From Treponema sp. OMZ 838 (GTDB lineage Bacteria; Spirochaetota; Spirochaetia; Treponematales; Treponemataceae): a stretch of 64,000 bases of DNA. The translations under genes and the position numbers were made by a program. The stretch covers positions 1,426,001 to 1,490,000 of the forward strand of contig NZ_CP009227.1 of the NCBI RefSeq assembly GCF_000775995.1. The letters are read 5' to 3'. The notes beneath the pieces were generated by a model that worked only from the letters and a program-made list of their open reading frames with translations, made no database searches and was not told where the DNA came from. This document shows positions 61,108 to 64,000 of this stretch, one piece after another (positions within the stretch are counted from its first letter, which is position 1; the number at the start of each line of letters is the position of its first letter).

Positions 61108-62139
61108 ATGAGAATAAAAATTCTAAAAAAAATAATTTACTCTTTACTTTTATTAAATTTATTTATAGATATTGCATGTGCTGAACCAAGGAAAGAAACT
61201 AAAAATATTTTACTGGTTTATTTATTTCAAAAGGGGTATGGAGAAAAAGCAACATATTCAATTTATAATGGAGAGCGGTTGTTAATTGACTTAGACTGTT
61301 TAAAGAAACGCAATATTTTAGGAATAAGATTTGACAGGGAAAATAAGGATACAGTTTTATTTGCTGAAAAAAATGATAATTTATATCGTGTAATAAGGCT
61401 TAATTATATTAACAATAAAGAAGCTGTTTTATTTGATTTTGAATGGGAAATATATCACTTATGTACTTTTACTGAAAATACTATATTCTGGTGTGAACGG
61501 TGTGAGAAAAACAGGGAACCTCATATTCTATATGAATATGATTCTCGAACAAAACGAATAAAAAAACTGTATGAAATTGAAGATATTCTCAAAAAATTCG
61601 AAGAACGATATGAGCCCCGATTTATTACAAGCGTTCAAGCTGATGATGATACTGTTTATTTTTATATGGACGGAGGATTTGTCGGTGATTCGGGAAATTT
61701 TGTAATTGACCGCTCAACAGGAAGTATCCGAAAAAATGAAATTGATATCGGCTGGTCTTATCCTCATAGTCGTCATAAAAATAAAATAATACGGCAGGGT
61801 GCATCTGTTACACAAACAGAGAATATGAAATCTTTTAGAAGCGATAGCAAAAGCTGTGTTATAACGGATTTAAATACATTTGAAGATATTCAATGTACAT
61901 TTAAGCAAAGATACGAGCGAGTGGCCGGACCTTTAGTGCTGCTATCTGATGATTATTTTCTGGCACCGTTTTGTATCAGTCCTTTTAGGGATTCTTTGCG
62001 TAACGGACTGTTTGGTCATAATTGGACTGTTTGTTATACAGTATTTGATATTAAGAAAAACAAACCTGTATTTAACGGAATCAGAACAGAAACCGATATA
62101 ATGCACCTTGTTGATGCAAAAATCATTGATGAGAACTAG
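61108..62139 (+). CDS. Cassette 13: exported protein, possible beta-propeller
   Basis: 343 residues with a signal peptide (IIYSLLLLNLFIDIACA) and GGAGAA upstream. Repeated strand patterns (ILGIRFDRENKDTVLFAEKN, HILYEYDSRTKRIKKLYEIE, NFVIDRSTGSIRKNEIDIGW) suggest a WD/Kelch-like propeller. No family recognised. The largest intact cassette gene here. Confidence 0.65.
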   Translation: MRIKILKKIIYSLLLLNLFIDIACAEPRKETKNILLVYLFQKGYGEKATYSIYNGERLLIDLDCLKKRNILGIRFDRENKDTVLFAEKNDNLYRVIRLNYINNKEAVLFDFEWEIYHLCTFTENTIFWCERCEKNREPHILYEYDSRTKRIKKLYEIEDILKKFEERYEPRFITSVQADDDTVYFYMDGGFVGDSGNFVIDRSTGSIRKNEIDIGWSYPHSRHKNKIIRQGASVTQTENMKSFRSDSKSCVITDLNTFEDIQCTFKQRYERVAGPLVLLSDDYFLAPFCISPFRDSLRNGLFGHNWTVCYTVFDIKKNKPVFNGIRTETDIMHLVDAKIIDEN

Positions 62140-62344
62140 AAGAGGATAAACACATTAAATGTTTTTTAGCCGAGTCAGGATTGATTAAAAAAGAAACAGA
62201 TCTTTATGATGAGGTAAGTCTACAATGGGTCTTGACGTTCATCAGTTAAAATATTAACCTAGAAAAGGTACTTCTAGAAATATAAAACGTCCTTTTTAAG
62301 AAAAAAAGAAAGTGAATATAATATTTCACGAAAAGATATTTTTC
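62140..62344. other. Intergenic end of cassette 13
   Basis: About 200 bases, no gene. Ends with GAATATAATATTTCACG ... GATATTTTT immediately before attC 13; an almost identical phrase precedes attC 14. Confidence 0.4.
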
Positions 62345-62408
62345 GCCTAAGACAGTTTTTAAAATCAACGGGTAGACAAGCTGCCTATAGTTTAAAACAG
62401 TGTTCTAC
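62345..62408 (+). repeat. attC site 13 (second family, degenerate boxes)
   Basis: GCCTAAG ... GTTCTAC, 64 bases; GTTTTTAAAATCAACGGG and CTATAGTTTAAAACAGTG arms. Confidence 0.7.
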
Positions 62409-62482
62409 ATAACAGCACACTGCGCTTGATTGAGAAAAAACGGCTTTTTCGCTTGAGTAAAGGAAATTTTGGTAATTTTAAA

Positions 62483-63107
62483 ATGTTGAAAAAAAGAAAT
62501 GCACTATTCTTGCTTTGTATATTTGCATTTATATCATGGGGAATATGGTTGTTAGAAGTAAATCCATTTTTAACTAATACATGGGATTGGATTAGGTTTA
62601 AAAAAATAACATTTATTCTTACACCTTTATTGTTTATTGTATGGGGTTATATGTCTCAAGTAATTACAAAAATATTTTCTATGATTTTTAATTTACTTAT
62701 ATTTTTATATTCTTTTAATTATATTATTTTTAATTATGGCTGCACATATAGCAGGTCCTGCCGGTATTGTATTTTTAATTTCCCCTTTTTATTTTTTGCT
62801 TTATAAACCAATTGTATTAATTTTAATATCGTTTTTTACTTTTGTATTTAATTTAATAATTATAGAATTAAATCATCTTAAAATTAAAAAGAAAGAATTT
62901 TTAATAATAATTTATACTTCTTTCTTTATTATTCCGATTGTGATGTTTTTTATAAGTTGTTTATTTAAAATATTCAATGCAAATGAATATATAACTGGTT
63001 TTTTTGGATATAACAATATGGATACTATTTTATGGTTTAAAACGGGTATAGTTATTCCATTATCATTTATCTATGAAGGATGTCTGTTGTTGGTTTTTAA
63101 GAAATGA
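62483..63107 (+). pseudogene. Cassette 14: multi-helix membrane protein, frameshifted
   Basis: ATG 62483 (KKRNALFLLCIFAFISWGIW) encodes four hydrophobic segments to a stop at 62806. The overlapping next frame (MAAHIAGPAGIVFLISPFYF at 62736 onward) supplies the rest to 63107. A single indel between about 62670 and 62735 joins them into a ~208-residue protein of about six helices. Two separate overlapping proteins cannot be excluded. Confidence 0.5.
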
Positions 63108-63304
63108 AAATACAATTATAAATATACCAAAGTTAGTTGATAAAAAAGAAGTAGCGAAATCAAAATTTGAGGAATGTGTTTTCGCTGATGAATTTCCCAT
63201 GCATTAATAAAAATATTAAAAATGACATCGAGCTTTCTGGTTTAGGTAGAAGAAGCTGTTTGATAAAAGAAAACCGAATATAATATTTCAATAAGAAATA
63301 TTTT
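63108..63304. other. Intergenic end of cassette 14
   Basis: About 200 bases, no gene. GAATATAATATTTCAATAAG before attC 14 matches the end of cassette 13. Confidence 0.4.
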
Positions 63305-63371
63305 GTCCAACACTGTTTTCAAAGTCGGAAAAGCGGTCAAGCTGCGTTACGGTTTAAAACGTTGGTTATAT
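63305..63371 (+). repeat. attC site 14 (second family)
   Basis: GTCCAAC ... GTTATAT (or GTTGGTT four bases earlier), 67 bases; CTGTTTTCAAAGTCGGAAAA and TTACGGTTTAAAACGTTG arms. Confidence 0.75.
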
Positions 63372-63410
63372 GGACTGCCTTCTGGGGGGGGCAGTAATTC
63401 TGAGGGGGAT

Positions 63411-64000
63411 ATGAAAAATAAAAGAATATGTATTTTGTGTATCTTACTATTTTTATTGCAAAATATCTTTGCTCATGATGAACGAGAGATGGATATTTTC
63501 ATTTTACTAGAAAATAATTCTAATAGTATTCTACTGTATAAAGGATGGATTCCGAAATCCCATGATGAGTCAGCGATTTTAAATAAAGATCTCTATAATG
63601 CTTTAATATCGATGGATAGAAAAATTAAAAAGTCAAAACCTATTTCTATAAATAACGTTGAAAAAGCTTGTATTATAGATGGTGAATATAAAGTTGAGTA
63701 TCTACTGACAGGAAAGAAATATGAAATTCAAAATAATTATTGGATGTATGAGTCTCAGTCTGGAAAGTTCTATAGATGTGATATTTTAAATGAATTGAGA
63801 ATCATATATGATTGTTATAATTATTCTGATTTTTATAGTAAATATTATTTACAGGACACATTAAATATTGCTGATTGTAAAAATATAAATTTTATAAAAT
63901 GGCTTTTTACTCATGAAACGGATATTCAAATTAAAGATAAACCTATTGAGGTTATTGAAAAACAATATTCAAATGGAATTCCAATTAGGATTCAACAATT
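63411..64000 (+). CDS. Cassette 15: exported protein, cut off by the window end
   Basis: ATG 63411 behind GAGGGGG; open to the last base (196 codons). Signal peptide (ICILCILLFLLQNIFA), then a Tyr/Asn-rich body (MDIFILLENNSNSILLYKG, YWMYESQSGKFYRCDILNEL). Family unknown. Confidence 0.6.
   Translation, partial: MKNKRICILCILLFLLQNIFAHDEREMDIFILLENNSNSILLYKGWIPKSHDESAILNKDLYNALISMDRKIKKSKPISINNVEKACIIDGEYKVEYLLTGKKYEIQNNYWMYESQSGKFYRCDILNELRIIYDCYNYSDFYSKYYLQDTLNIADCKNINFIKWLFTHETDIQIKDKPIEVIEKQYSNGIPIRIQQ

Larger units (their letters stand above)
47541..64000 (+). mobile_element. Integron gene-cassette array (about 15 cassettes, continues past the window)
   Basis: At least 14 attC-like sites, all in the same orientation, separate short AT-rich cassettes whose genes (apart from two in one large block) are on the + strand. 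Each site begins with R'' (GCCTAAC or a variant), ends with R' (GTTAGAT or a variant) and has internal arms that pair. No tyrosine recombinase with integron features is visible from secA to base 64000, so within the window it is a cluster of attC sites lacking an integrase. Confidence 0.85.

Overview
The window looks like a chromosome segment of an oral-type Treponema (spirochaete). The clues are the RnfCDGEAB complex, a TER/FabV-type enoyl reductase, the YgeW/YgeY pair, an orphan-tip Rhs island and a large integron cassette array; the genus call is inference. Two base compositions alternate. Housekeeping genes are moderately GC-rich, and the accessory regions (about 2.1-17.8 kb and 47.2-64 kb) are strongly AT-rich.

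Region 1 (1-2.1 kb) is the 3' part of mfd. Region 2 (2.1-17.8 kb) is a graveyard and reservoir of polymorphic-toxin modules. Short Rhs hinge fragments (consensus NNPVKYxDPDG) run into different C-terminal tips, mostly truncated or frameshifted. Each tip is followed, often with an ATGA overlap, by a small putative immunity gene, many with a signal peptide, lipobox or membrane segments. A family of three-hairpin repeats sits between modules; its stems change in a compensatory way between copies while the hairpin loops stay conserved.

Region 3 (18-47 kb) is core chromosome. It holds a secreted protein, accBCDA, fabV, rnfCDGEAB, era, an ABC metal permease, ygeW/ygeY, a type I restriction locus (hsdM, truncated rhuM, hsdS, prrC, hsdR), tRNA-Val, a TPM-domain protein, recX, rpsI, rplM, tRNA-Arg and secA. 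The gene between hsdS and hsdR carries the R-x3-E...H triad, at matching spacing, of the PrrC anticodon nuclease, and sits where prrC sits in the E. coli prr locus.

Region 4 (47.5-64 kb, running off the window) is an integron cassette array. About 15 cassettes are all read on + and separated by attC sites (R'' like GCCTAAC, R' like GTTAGAT) of three sequence families. No integron integrase is visible. Most cassettes carry one AT-rich gene for an exported protein of unknown function. Two carry toxin-antitoxin pairs with their own promoters, one is essentially only an attC, and one interval (55.3-58.7 kb) holds four chromosomal-type genes on both strands (rpiB, a ketopantoate reductase-GDSL fusion, an HxlR regulator and an NTF2-like protein). 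Several cassette genes are broken by a stop or frameshift.
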